A DNA stretch of 64,000 nt, taken from the NCBI RefSeq assembly GCF_935822925.1, contig NZ_CAKXZS010000016.1, forward strand, positions 1 to 64,000, given 5' to 3'. Made by a program: the position numbers and the translations under genes. Within the stretch, counting starts at the first letter, position 1. Each line of letters starts with the position of its first letter. Source of the stretch: Mesorhizobium ventifaucium (GTDB lineage: Bacteria > Pseudomonadota > Alphaproteobacteria > Rhizobiales > Rhizobiaceae). This document shows positions 36,562 to 45,139 of the stretch, piece after piece. The notes beneath the pieces are model-generated. The model was not told the DNA's origin. It ran no database searches and saw only the letters and a program-made list of their open reading frames with translations.

Positions 36562-38355
36562 TCACCCCGAAGTGTTCATGGCTACCGGCTTGGCGAGCGG
36601 ACGGACTTCACCTTCGACTGCGTTGCCGACATAGACGCCAAACGCATCCTCCCGACATTCGCGAACGTAGCGGGCGAGCATCGAGCGCACAGCAGCGTCG
36701 GCGATGTTCAGTCCGGCGATCCTGTCGATGTCGACGAGCCGGACCTGGCGATCGCTGGAGTGGGGCACGTCTATCGTGCCGCGGTAGTAGACATGCGTTC
36801 GCGACGGGCTTGCCGCGTCGTCCCAGACCGCAAACAGGAATCCGAGATGCGCCTCGATGGCTTTCGCAGCGAGGCGTCCCCTAAGGCTTCGCGAGTCGCC
36901 GGGCGCCCCGAGCCCTCGGCCCGCCGGCAGTTCGAAAAAGCCCTCGGCGGTTTCGAAGAACAGCACGCGGCCTCCATCTTCGAGGATCGCGCCGACCTCC
37001 ATGTCGGGTGGCGCGGCCGCCAGCGCTTCCTGGCTGAGGCCGGGCGAGACATAGGCGCCACGGCAGTAGCCGAGCGGCTGCGATGAATTGTGGGAAAATT
37101 GGCGAACGCGGCCGATGAGGATCGAATGGTCGCCGGCGTCGACCAATTGCTCCATATCACAGTCAAACGTCGCCACCGATCCACCGAGCAGTGGGCTGCC
37201 GGTCTGGCCGAAGCGCCATTCGACAGCCGAGAACTTGTCCTGCGATTTCGAAGCGAAGACGCCGGATGCGGCTCGCTGTTCCTCCGAGAGCACGTTGATG
37301 GCAAAGCACTTCGAGGTCGAAAACACCGGATGGCCCAGCGCTTTCTTGGCGATGCAGACCAGCACAAGCGGCGGATCGAGCGAAACGGATGTAAACGAAT
37401 TGGCGGTGAAGCCTCGCGGCTCTCCTTCCGGCCCGATTGCGGTGACGATGGTCACGCCGGTCAGGAAGGAACCGAGCGCCCGCCTGAATTCACCCGCGTC
37501 GAATTCTGTGTCCATCGTCGGTCGCTCCGATGTGCTTGCGCCGTCGTTGCTCTCGAGAAAATCGACAATGCGCCGTGTGACCGTGTCGGGCGAGGCTACG
37601 GCCATCATGTGTCGTTCGCCCTCCAGAACGGTGCAGCGACCGCGCGGCGCGAGGCGTGCCATCGCCGCCGACATCGCAGGTGAGGAATTTCTGTCCTGCG
37701 AGCCGGTCATGAACAGGGCCGGCACCGCGAGACCGGAGAGACGATCGCCATGCGCCGCATCGGCATGGGCGAAAAGTCGGTAGGTGCGCGCATAGCCTTC
37801 GCGGTTGACGCTTTGCAGTGCCGCGCGCGTCGTCCTTGCCGCCTCTGCCAGGCTGTCGGGGACCGGGTCGCCGAACCAGCGCGCGATCGTTGCGTCCGCC
37901 CCTGACGGGTTTTCCGCGCTATTCAATTCGGCGGCGCGCTCGCGCACCGCCTGCGCAAGCTCTGCCGGGCGGCGAAACACCGCGTTGAGCGACACAAGGC
38001 TGCGGACCCGTTCGGGTGCGTCGAGAGCGATTTCCTGCCCGACCAGCGCCCCCATCGAATGGCCGACGATCGAGACCGCATCCAGGCCAAGGTGATCAAG
38101 AAGCCGGATCGCCTGTCCGGCATAGTCGGCAAGGCTGGCGTCCCTGGACGGCAGCGGCGACTGGCCATGTCCCAGAATGTCGATCGCGATGACATCCCAT
38201 CTGTTTTTCATCAGCTCGATCTGGGGTGCCCAGATCGCCGCGTTCATGCCGACGCCGTGGATGAGGAGGACCGGCGCGCCGGATCCGGCACGGATGTAGC
38301 CGGTGCCGTCAGGCGCCGTTCCGCGATGCCAGCCAAGGTCCGTCAGCTCAGCCAT
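36562..38355 (-). CDS. alpha/beta hydrolase fused to flavin reductase
   Basis: A 597-residue fusion. Residues 1-270 are an alpha/beta hydrolase (LIHGVGMN, nucleophile Ser100 in GHSMG, Asp221, His249). After a Ser/Thr/Asp-rich linker, residues 285-440 are a flavin reductase-like FMN-binding domain (FRRALGSFLTGVTIVTAIG, GFTANSFTSVSLDPPLVLVC). A further 150-residue C-terminal region is not recognised. An internal ATG at 37515 with GGAG nine bases upstream could also make the reductase alone. The start overlaps the DUF1185 gene. The reductase would supply reduced flavin to the neighbouring LLM monooxygenase; the hydrolase would act on its product or precursor. Confidence 0.85.
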   Translation of the reverse strand: MAELTDLGWHRGTAPDGTGYIRAGSGAPVLLIHGVGMNAAIWAPQIELMKNRWDVIAIDILGHGQSPLPSRDASLADYAGQAIRLLDHLGLDAVSIVGHSMGALVGQEIALDAPERVRSLVSLNAVFRRPAELAQAVRERAAELNSAENPSGADATIARWFGDPVPDSLAEAARTTRAALQSVNREGYARTYRLFAHADAAHGDRLSGLAVPALFMTGSQDRNSSPAMSAAMARLAPRGRCTVLEGERHMMAVASPDTVTRRIVDFLESNDGASTSERPTMDTEFDAGEFRRALGSFLTGVTIVTAIGPEGEPRGFTANSFTSVSLDPPLVLVCIAKKALGHPVFSTSKCFAINVLSEEQRAASGVFASKSQDKFSAVEWRFGQTGSPLLGGSVATFDCDMEQLVDAGDHSILIGRVRQFSHNSSQPLGYCRGAYVSPGLSQEALAAAPPDMEVGAILEDGGRVLFFETAEGFFELPAGRGLGAPGDSRSLRGRLAAKAIEAHLGFLFAVWDDAASPSRTHVYYRGTIDVPHSSDRQVRLVDIDRIAGLNIADAAVRSMLARYVRECREDAFGVYVGNAVEGEVRPLAKPVAMNTSG

Positions 38356-38935
38356 GCAGGTCGCCGACCTCCTTGAGATCCTGGTAGCGGTCGCCGATGC
38401 GGTGATGCGGTCGCCCGCCGATCGAGGCGCCAAGCGCCACCACCAGCTCGTCCGGCGCCGGCGCGTCGCCGATCTGGAAATGCACCGTCAGGTAGTGCGA
38501 ACGTCGGCCTTCATCGTTCTTGTCCATGAGCGGGATCATGATCGGCGTGTTCGGCCCGCCGCGCAGGTTGGTGAATGCAAGATAGGTCTTGGCGCCGACG
38601 GCACGCCGATAGTGGTTGCCGAAATGCAGCGTGTGGATGAGCGCCGAGGCATGCTCGATCTCGCCCGACGTGCCGCAGATTGCGGCCTTGCCGTAGCCTT
38701 CGATGGCTTCGCCGGATCCGGCGACTGCTAGGATTTCATGGGTCAGCACTTCCCCCAGGACCGGCGCATAGGCGCGGATCGCGGGCGAAAGGTCGTCGGT
38801 GAAACCGCGTCCGGCCCAAGGATTGGCGAGCACTGCCGCCACGCCGATCAGGCGCAGCGGCCGGGGGGCCGCCTTGCCGCCTTCAATCAGCGTGTTCTCG
38901 ACATAGGTGACGATTTTTCGGATGGCCGGCTTCAT
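38348..38935 (-). CDS. DUF1185 'amino acid synthesis' family protein
   Basis: A 195-residue protein of the DUF1185 family, characterised by RKIVTYVENTLIEGGKAAP, VLANPWAGRGFTDDL, AICGTSGEIEHASALIHTLH and GGRPHHRIGDRYQD. Catalytic role is unknown; members are repeatedly found next to luciferase-like monooxygenases. It is the first gene of the minus-strand operon, and its start faces the GntR regulator across a palindrome. Its stop overlaps the fusion gene start. Confidence 0.82.
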   Translation of the reverse strand: MKPAIRKIVTYVENTLIEGGKAAPRPLRLIGVAAVLANPWAGRGFTDDLSPAIRAYAPVLGEVLTHEILAVAGSGEAIEGYGKAAICGTSGEIEHASALIHTLHFGNHYRRAVGAKTYLAFTNLRGGPNTPIMIPLMDKNDEGRRSHYLTVHFQIGDAPAPDELVVALGASIGGRPHHRIGDRYQDLKEVGDLHG

Positions 38936-38998
38936 CGAATCCTCGGTGGTCGGGTCGGCTGAGGCATTCGGTACAGTTCCCCTTTCGCCTCACTGTCT

Positions 38999-39012
38999 TA
39001 TGGTATACCATA
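38999..39012. promoter_or_regulatory. perfect palindrome, candidate GntR (FCD) operator
   Basis: TATGGTATACCATA is a perfect 14-bp inverted repeat in the 147-base divergent gap between the DUF1185 gene and the GntR gene. Its core TGGTATACCA fits the TnGTnnACnA pattern typical of FadR/FCD-subfamily GntR regulators, so the adjacent GntR protein is the likely binder. Confidence 0.7.
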
Positions 39013-39082
39013 CTATCGAAGACCAAATCGCTTGTCAACGGATCGCCGAATCTGTTTCTTGCGGGTACTGGGAGGTGATGAA

Positions 39083-39754
39083 TTGGCCGACGACGCACTG
39101 AGGATCGAGCGATCCGCCAAGACGCTGAGGACGCTGGCGCTGGAGCGCATGCGCGACGCGATCATGGGGTTTCACTTCCAGCCCGGCGAACGATTGGTCG
39201 AGCGCCCGCTTTGCAATCAGCTCGGCGTCAGTCGCTCGGTGGTGCGCGAGGTTCTGCGGCAGTTGGAGACTGAGGGCCTTGTCCAGATGATACCTGGCCA
39301 CGGACCCGCCGTGGCCAGGCCGGATCTCAGCCGCACCGATGAGATTTATGAACTGCGCGCTCTGATGGAGGGCATCGCGGCGCGCGCCTGCGCGCTGACG
39401 GCGACTGAGGATCAGATCGCCGCGCTTGAGCGCGCACTGGATGTGCTGCTCACGGCGTGGGCCTCAGCCGATCCGATCGAGGTGATGCGGGCGACGACAA
39501 AATTCTATGAAGTGCTTTTCGATGCCGCCGACAAGCGCATCGCCTGGGAGATCGTCCAAGGCCTGAACGTCCGCATCAACCAGCTGCGTTCCATGACCAT
39601 CGCTTCGGTGAATCGTCGCGATGCCGCAATCGCCGAAATGACCGACATCATGAACGCGATCAAGTCGCGCAACGGCGATGAGGCCGAAGCGGCGGCCAGG
39701 CGGCATGTGGAGCAGGCGTGGCGAATTGCACAACAGACTCTTCGCGATAGCTGA
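39083..39754 (+). CDS. GntR-family regulator, FCD subfamily
   Basis: About 223 residues: winged helix at 15-75 (LERMRDAIMGFHFQPGERLV, LCNQLGVSRSVVREVLRQLE) and an all-helical FCD effector domain at 85-215 (ELRALMEGIAARACAL, RHVEQAWRIAQQTLR). The TTG at 39083 is chosen because an excellent GGAGGTGA lies at 39071-39078; the longer in-frame start at 39032 has no ribosome binding site. It is divergent from the monooxygenase/transporter operon and probably represses it, with an organic acid or amine as ligand. Confidence 0.85.
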   Translation: MADDALRIERSAKTLRTLALERMRDAIMGFHFQPGERLVERPLCNQLGVSRSVVREVLRQLETEGLVQMIPGHGPAVARPDLSRTDEIYELRALMEGIAARACALTATEDQIAALERALDVLLTAWASADPIEVMRATTKFYEVLFDAADKRIAWEIVQGLNVRINQLRSMTIASVNRRDAAIAEMTDIMNAIKSRNGDEAEAAARRHVEQAWRIAQQTLRDS

Positions 39755-39821
39755 AGCAGAAACTGCACACTACGGAATCGCCCGTCGCCCTCGCACTGAC
39801 GCACTGCAGGCAATGCAAACG

Positions 39822-39887
39822 CGCATCCAACCCGATGAAATAGCAGCAATGGCGCTGTTTCTGACTGCTGACGATAGCGCATTTTGG
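39822..39887 (+). pseudogene. SDR dehydrogenase C-terminal remnant
   Basis: Forward translation gives RIQPDEIAAMALFLTADDSAF, the well-conserved C-terminal segment of short-chain dehydrogenases (R-x-x-P-x-EIA-x-x-x-x-FL-x-S-DD). The expected following V-TGQ-x-VDGG segment is missing and no catalytic part precedes it. A decayed fragment between the GntR and cupredoxin genes. Confidence 0.4.
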
Positions 39888-40005
39888 GTTTGCTGGTGTG
39901 GATGCTATTTCGAGCGTATTCTCTTCCTTAGGGAACAAGCCAGGTCGACCTCGATTGGCGGTCGCTTGCGCTCGGCCGCCCGCTCGGGAGGAGCCTCTGA
40001 TTGCG

Positions 40006-40593
40006 ATGGCGCGCTTTGCTCACCTTGCCCTTCTCGCCGTCGCCTTGGGATTGTTGCCCGGAATTGCACTGGCTGGGGAGCCTTTCGTCCCGAGCTGGAT
40101 CAAGAACGATCCTGCAGCCAAGACAGTAGCCATAGAGATTGTTGCCGATTGGAACCAAGTCGAGCGGTATCGCAGGGACAACATCCGGACCGACATTATT
40201 GACTTCAACGGTTACTGGGGCGGCAATCTCACCATCGTCGTACCAGCGGAATGGTCGGTAAAGATCGAGTTCATCAATGGCTCCTCGTCTTTCCCGCACA
40301 GCCTGATGGTGACCAGGGTCTACGCTCAGTCAGAGATGCCGGTGAAGTTGACGGCCGAGGATGCGATCTGGGGGGTGTACACCGATCCGCCAGAGGGAAT
40401 TAAAATCAATGAGAGGAGGCAGCTTAACTTTGTTGCGCGGCAGGCCGGGAGCTATTTCCTCGCCTGTGCGAGGCAAACGCACCTGATGGACGGACACTGG
40501 ATCGGATTCGAGGTGAGAGACAGCATCGAGCAGGCCGTGGCAATCATAGACGAAAACAAATTTCCGCAGGAGCAGCCTCCAGGGCGCCCTTAG
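40006..40593 (+). CDS. exported sulfocyanin/cupredoxin-like copper protein
   Basis: About 195 residues with a signal peptide (MARFAHLALLAVALGLLPGI, cleavage near ALAGE at 23). The mature protein resembles sulfocyanin/SoxE-type blue copper domains: IEFINGSSSFPHSLMV carries the first His, and FLACARQTHLMDGHWIGFEV near the C-terminus provides Cys, His and Met ligands in the usual tight loop. It would be a periplasmic electron carrier. The ATG at 40006 is not preceded by an ideally spaced site; GGAGGAG sits 15 bases upstream. No oxidase or redox partner gene is adjacent. Confidence 0.7.
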   Translation: MARFAHLALLAVALGLLPGIALAGEPFVPSWIKNDPAAKTVAIEIVADWNQVERYRRDNIRTDIIDFNGYWGGNLTIVVPAEWSVKIEFINGSSSFPHSLMVTRVYAQSEMPVKLTAEDAIWGVYTDPPEGIKINERRQLNFVARQAGSYFLACARQTHLMDGHWIGFEVRDSIEQAVAIIDENKFPQEQPPGRP

Positions 40594-40853
40594 GGGCTAT
40601 GCGAGCTGGCCGCGCATTATGGCTTGGTCGTGAAATCCATGCAAATCCATGACGGCTTATCTGGAACTCGAGAGAGTATTGGCGTGCCCGAGCAGGTTAG
40701 AACTGCTTCCCGCTTGCCAAGCCACCAGCGAGGTCGCGCTTTCGTCACTATTTCAGCTGCCCTATGCCACAAGGGCAATTCTGTACGACTTGGTCGTTCT
40801 GGGCGCTGTCATGGCGCTGCGCGAACGGCGGCTGCAATGAGAAGGGATACACG

Positions 40854-41660
40854 ATGAGCAAAGGGGCGCCGACATCGGCGGACGATTTTCTGACCGGGCT
40901 GAAGGGGCAGCGCGTGCTGGTGACGGCAGGTGCCGGCGGTATCGGCTTGGCCATTGCCGAAACGCTGTCGCGGCTCGGCGCGCGCATCGTCGTTTGCGAC
41001 GTTTCCGACGAGGCGCTGGCTGCTGCTCCGGACAAGATCGCCCTCGTCGCCGCGGTCAAGGCCGATGTCTCGCGCGACGACGACGTCGACCGGCTGTTCG
41101 AGACGGTGAAGGAAAAGCTCCGCGGGCTCGACGCGCTGATCAACAATGCCGGCATCGCCGGCCCGACCGGCGGCGTCGACGAAATCGATCCGGCGGGGTG
41201 GCGGCGCTGCATCGACATCTGCCTGACCGGCCAGTTCCTCTGCGCCAGGCGCGCCGTGCCGCTGATCAAGGCGGCGGGCGGCGGCTCGATCGTCTCGATG
41301 TCGTCCGCCGCCGGCCGCCACGGTTACGCTTTCCGCACCCCCTATTCGGCGGCCAAGTTCGGCGTCATCGGTTTCACGCAAAGCCTTGCCAAGGAGCTCG
41401 GGCCGCACGGCATAAGGGTCAACGCCATCCTGCCCGGCATCATCGAGGGACCACGCATCGACAAGGTCATCGCCGACCGCGCCAGGCAGCTCGGTGTGTC
41501 GAATGAGGAGATGACGGAGCGTTATCTCCAGAACATCTCGCTGCGCCGCATGACCAGCCCCTATGACGTCGCCGCGATGGTCGCCTTCCTGCTGTCCGAT
41601 GCGGCGATCAACATCTCCGGCCAGTCGCTCGGCGTCGACGGCAACGTCGAAACCCTTTGA
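40854..41660 (+). CDS. SDR-family oxidoreductase
   Basis: A 268-residue classical SDR. Cofactor loop LVTAGAGGIGLAIAE, VCDVSDEAL acidic residue for NAD, NNAGIAGPTGGVD, catalytic SSAAGRHGYAFRTPYSAAK, and the closing ISGQSLGVDGNVETL. The ATG at 40854 is preceded by AGAAGGG. It is the first gene of a catabolic trio with a lambda-crystallin-type dehydrogenase and a BKACE enzyme; it probably oxidises a beta-hydroxy acid. Confidence 0.87.
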   Translation: MSKGAPTSADDFLTGLKGQRVLVTAGAGGIGLAIAETLSRLGARIVVCDVSDEALAAAPDKIALVAAVKADVSRDDDVDRLFETVKEKLRGLDALINNAGIAGPTGGVDEIDPAGWRRCIDICLTGQFLCARRAVPLIKAAGGGSIVSMSSAAGRHGYAFRTPYSAAKFGVIGFTQSLAKELGPHGIRVNAILPGIIEGPRIDKVIADRARQLGVSNEEMTERYLQNISLRRMTSPYDVAAMVAFLLSDAAINISGQSLGVDGNVETL

Positions 41661-41671
41661 GGAGCCCGACC

Positions 41672-42619
41672 ATGGTGAAAGTAGCAATTGTCGGCAGCGG
41701 CTTCATCGGGCGGGCCTGGGCGATCAGTTTTGGCCGCGCCGGTCATGACGTGCGGATGTGGGACCAGTCGCCGGCCGCGACGACCGGCGCGCATGATTAT
41801 ATCGCCGGCGTGCTCGGCGACCTCGCCGCGAACGATCTGCTGCGCGGACAGGCAATCGATGCTGTGCTTGGCCGCATCGCCGTCGTTGCGGAACTGGGCG
41901 AGGCGCTGGCCGACGCGGTCCATATCCAGGAGAACACGCCCGAACGTCTGGACGTCAAGCGCGAGGTGTTCTCCCTGATCGATGCAATGGCCGGTCCGCA
42001 AGCGGTGATCGCCAGTTCCACCTCGGCGTTGCTGCCGTCGAAATTCATCGACCATCTGCAAGGGCGGCACCGCTGCCTGGTCGTGCATCCGATCAATCCG
42101 CCCTATCTCATCCCGGCTGCGGAAGTCGTGCCGGCGCCATGGACCTCCCCCGAGACGGTCGAAAGGACCCGCGCCTTCCTCGTCGCCGCAGGCCACGCGC
42201 CGCTGGTGATGAAGCACGAACTCGACGGCTTCATCATGAACCGCCTGCAGGGCGCGCTCCTGGAGGAGGCTTTTCGACTTGTCGCCGACGGCTATGCCAG
42301 CGTCGAGGATGTCGATATCGGCATTCGCGACGGGCTGGCGCTGCGCTGGTCGTTCATGGGGCCGTTCGAAACGATCGACCTCAATGCGCCGGGCGGCGTA
42401 CGCGACTATGTCGAACGCTATCAAGCGATCTATTCCAACATTTTTCCGCAAACGCTGCGCCGCGTCGACTGGGCCGGCGAGGTCATCGAGACGGTAGAGA
42501 CCGACCGCCGCAAGCGCCTGCCGCGGGAAGAGCTCGGCGAACGGCAGGTGTGGCGCGACCGCCGGCTGATGGCGCTGGCGGCGCACAAGAAAAAATCGGA
42601 TCAGGAGTTCGGACGATGA
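41672..42619 (+). CDS. 3-hydroxyacyl-CoA dehydrogenase family, lambda-crystallin/gulonate dehydrogenase-like
   Basis: A 315-residue NAD-dependent dehydrogenase. The N-terminal Rossmann motif is VAIVGSGFIGRAWAISF, followed by VHIQENTPERLDVKREVF, SSTSALLPSK, VVHPINPPYLIPAAEVVPAP and GFIMNRLQGALLEEAFRLV. This pattern matches L-gulonate 3-dehydrogenase (lambda-crystallin) and L-carnitine dehydrogenase more than fatty-acid beta-oxidation enzymes. It would oxidise a free beta-hydroxy acid to a beta-keto acid, the substrate class of the BKACE enzyme that overlaps its end (ATGA). Confidence 0.85.
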   Translation: MVKVAIVGSGFIGRAWAISFGRAGHDVRMWDQSPAATTGAHDYIAGVLGDLAANDLLRGQAIDAVLGRIAVVAELGEALADAVHIQENTPERLDVKREVFSLIDAMAGPQAVIASSTSALLPSKFIDHLQGRHRCLVVHPINPPYLIPAAEVVPAPWTSPETVERTRAFLVAAGHAPLVMKHELDGFIMNRLQGALLEEAFRLVADGYASVEDVDIGIRDGLALRWSFMGPFETIDLNAPGGVRDYVERYQAIYSNIFPQTLRRVDWAGEVIETVETDRRKRLPREELGERQVWRDRRLMALAAHKKKSDQEFGR

Positions 42620-43578
42620 CGGAAACAAGCCACAAGCCCGGCGCTACGCAGACCAGGAGCAAAATTATCATCACCTGTGCGGTGACGGGGGCGATCCACA
42701 CGCCGACCATGTCGCCCTATCTGCCGATCACGCCGGACCAGATTGCTTCAGAGGCGATCGCCGCGGCGGAGGCGGGTGCGGCGATCCTGCACCTGCATGC
42801 CCGCGACCCCGAGACCGGCAAGCCCGACCAGACGCCGGCGGCCTTCGCCCGCTTCCTGCCGCGCATCAAGCAGGCTACCAATGCCGCCATCAACATAACC
42901 ACTGGCGGCAGTCCCTACATGAAGGTCGAGGAACGCGTGCGCCCGGCCGCCGAGTTCAAGCCTGAGGTCGCCTCGCTCAATATGGGCTCGATCAATTTCG
43001 GGCTCTATCACCTCGTCGACAAATACGAAACTTTCAAGTTCGACTGGGAAAGGCCGCATCTGGAAGCGACACGCGACCTGGTCTTCCGCAACTCGTTCAA
43101 AGACATCGAATACATTCTTGCGACCTGCTACGACAACGGCACGCGCTTCGAGTTCGAGTGCTACGACATCGCCCATCTCTACAATCTCTCGCACTTCGCC
43201 GATCGCGGGCTGGTCAAGCCACCGTTCTTCGTGCAGTCGGTGTTTGGTCTGCTTGGCGGCATCGGCACCCATCCCGAAGACGTCGCCCATATGAAGCGCA
43301 CCGCTGACCGGCTGTTCGGCGACCAGTTCCGCTGGTCGGTGCTCGGCGCCGGCGCCAGCCAACTTCGCATAGCCGCGCAGTCGGCAGCCCTTGGCGGCAA
43401 CATCCGCGTCGGGCTCGAAGACAGTCTTTGGGCCGGCAAGGGTAAGCTCGCCAAATCGAACGCCGAACAGGTGGTGCTTGCCCGCAAGATCATCGAGGGA
43501 CTCGGCATGGAAGTGGCGACGCCCGACGAGGCGCGCGAAATTCTGTCATTGAAGGGCGGCGACAAGGTCGCGTTCTGA
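42616..43578 (+). CDS. beta-keto acid cleavage enzyme (BKACE)
   Basis: A 320-residue TIM-barrel enzyme of the BKACE family (formerly DUF849, first known as 3-keto-5-aminohexanoate cleavage enzyme). It has IIITCAVTGAIHTPTMSPYL, the zinc-binding AILHLHARDPETGKP, INITTGGSP and GAGASQLRIAAQSAALGGN. The enzyme uses acetyl-CoA to split a beta-keto acid into acetoacetate and a new acyl-CoA. Preceded by a dehydrogenase that would make the beta-keto acid; the side-chain specificity (for example dehydrocarnitine) is not certain. Confidence 0.9.
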   Translation: MTETSHKPGATQTRSKIIITCAVTGAIHTPTMSPYLPITPDQIASEAIAAAEAGAAILHLHARDPETGKPDQTPAAFARFLPRIKQATNAAINITTGGSPYMKVEERVRPAAEFKPEVASLNMGSINFGLYHLVDKYETFKFDWERPHLEATRDLVFRNSFKDIEYILATCYDNGTRFEFECYDIAHLYNLSHFADRGLVKPPFFVQSVFGLLGGIGTHPEDVAHMKRTADRLFGDQFRWSVLGAGASQLRIAAQSAALGGNIRVGLEDSLWAGKGKLAKSNAEQVVLARKIIEGLGMEVATPDEAREILSLKGGDKVAF

Positions 43579-43896
43579 GGCGGCTCGCCTATCGCCACGA
43601 CGGTGGCGCCGATAGGTCAACCGTCGATGCAAGGCTTCCTCTGGAATGCCCCACGTCTACGACGGCCGGCTGGTGCGTTATGCGCCAGACGGCACCGTCG
43701 CATCCTGTTCGCGATACCGGCCTTGGAATCAAAGGCTTTGCTGAACCACGCTTCGCCGGGTGACGGCGGCTGCAAAAGAGGATAGAGGCGAATAAGAAAA
43801 ACGAGCGCTCGCTCGATTTCAGATATGGACCCGATGCTTTTCGGCGATCTCGTCCATCGATGGTGGCCACCTCGTTTCATCGCTGGGAGTTTGTCC
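43579..43896. other. gap between BKACE and acyl-CoA dehydrogenase genes
   Basis: About 320 bases without a recognisable gene. Its left end has a long hairpin (43588-43616). The right end contains GGGAG before the acyl-CoA dehydrogenase ATG at 43897. A separate promoter for the next two genes is likely but no motif is convincing. Confidence 0.45.
43588..43616 (+). terminator. hairpin after the BKACE gene
   Basis: CCTATCG pairs with CGATAGG around an inner CCAC/GTGG stem, giving an 11-pair imperfect stem ten bases after the BKACE stop. There is no T-run, so it is at best a weak or Rho-assisted terminator, or an RNA-stabilising hairpin. Confidence 0.35.
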
Positions 43897-45108
43897 ATGA
43901 ACTTCGACATTCCCGCCCGAGCCGAAGATTACCGCGTCCGCATTGCCGACTTCGTCGAGCGCGAGATCCTGCCGCTCGAAGCCGACAAGATGTCCTATGA
44001 CGGGCATGGAAACATCGCCTTGCCGCTGCTGGAGACGCTTCGCGCCAGGGCGCGGATGACGGGCCTGTGGTGCCTGCAGCTCAAGCCCGAAACCGGCGGC
44101 GCCGGCCTCGGCAAGATGGATATTGCGGTCTGCTACGAGGAGATGAACCGGTCGATCTTCGGACCCGTGGTGTTCAATTCGGCAGCGCCCGACGATGGCA
44201 ACATGATGGTTCTGGAGGCGCTCGGCACGCCAGCGCAAAAGGAAAAATGGCTGAAGCCGATCGTCGAGGGCAACGTGCGCTCGGCCTTTGCCATGACCGA
44301 ACCGCATCCCGGCGGCGGCTCCGACCCTTCGATGATCATGACGCGTGCTGAGCGGCGCGGCGACAAATATGTGGTGACCGGCCGCAAATGGTTCATCACC
44401 GGCGCGGAGGAGGCCAGCCATTTCATCCTGATCGCGCGAACTTCGGACGATCCGCGCCATGGTCTGTCGGCTCTGATGTTCCACAAGGACCAGCCGGGTT
44501 GGCGCATCATGCGCCGCATCGAGATCCTGGGCCCCGAGGAGCATGGCGGGCATTGCGAGTTGGAATTCGACGGACTCGAAATTCCTGTCGAAGACATGCT
44601 GGTTGGCGAGGGCAGGGGCATGAAGGTGACGCAGGTGCGGCTCGGCCCGGCGCGGCTTACCCACTGCATGCGCTGGCTCGGATTGTCCAAGCGCTGCGTC
44701 GAGATCGCGCGCGCCTACGCTGCCGAGCGCCATGGTTTCGGCCAGCGGCTCGCCGACCGCGAAAGCGTCCAGCTGAAGCTCGGCGACCTCGCCATGCGCA
44801 TCGAGATCGGCCGCATCCTGGTGATGAAGGCTGCGTGGGAGCTGGACCGCGGCGGCTTTGCCCGCAAGGACGTGTCGATGGCCAAGGTCCAGGTCGCCAA
44901 TGTGCTGCATGACGCGGCAGATGTCGCGATCCAGATCAATGGCGCGCGAGGCTATTCCAAGGACACAGTGCTCGAATGGATATACCGCTATGCGCGCCAG
45001 GCGCGGCTGGTCGATGGTGCCGATGAGGTCCACAAGATGGTGCTGAATCGTTTCCTCGACGAGGAGGAGAGGGGCTTCTGGCGCTGGACCGTCGAAGGCG
45101 AGGCATAG
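43897..45108 (+). CDS. acyl-CoA dehydrogenase
   Basis: A 403-residue FAD-dependent acyl-CoA dehydrogenase. It shows RSAFAMTEPHPGGGSDPSMI (FAD/substrate loop), RKWFITGAEEASHFILIART, LGPARLTHCMRWLGLSKRCV and a C-terminal GARGYSKDTVLEWIYRYAR. The length and C-terminal pattern match the dehydrogenase half of the ACAD10/ACAD11 group, which acts on 4-hydroxyacyl-CoA after phosphorylation. The following gene is a matching kinase, which supports that reading. Confidence 0.88.
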   Translation: MNFDIPARAEDYRVRIADFVEREILPLEADKMSYDGHGNIALPLLETLRARARMTGLWCLQLKPETGGAGLGKMDIAVCYEEMNRSIFGPVVFNSAAPDDGNMMVLEALGTPAQKEKWLKPIVEGNVRSAFAMTEPHPGGGSDPSMIMTRAERRGDKYVVTGRKWFITGAEEASHFILIARTSDDPRHGLSALMFHKDQPGWRIMRRIEILGPEEHGGHCELEFDGLEIPVEDMLVGEGRGMKVTQVRLGPARLTHCMRWLGLSKRCVEIARAYAAERHGFGQRLADRESVQLKLGDLAMRIEIGRILVMKAAWELDRGGFARKDVSMAKVQVANVLHDAADVAIQINGARGYSKDTVLEWIYRYARQARLVDGADEVHKMVLNRFLDEEERGFWRWTVEGEA

Positions 45109-45139
45109 CGGGCGCGGGGTGGCATCTCAGGAGGAAAAG

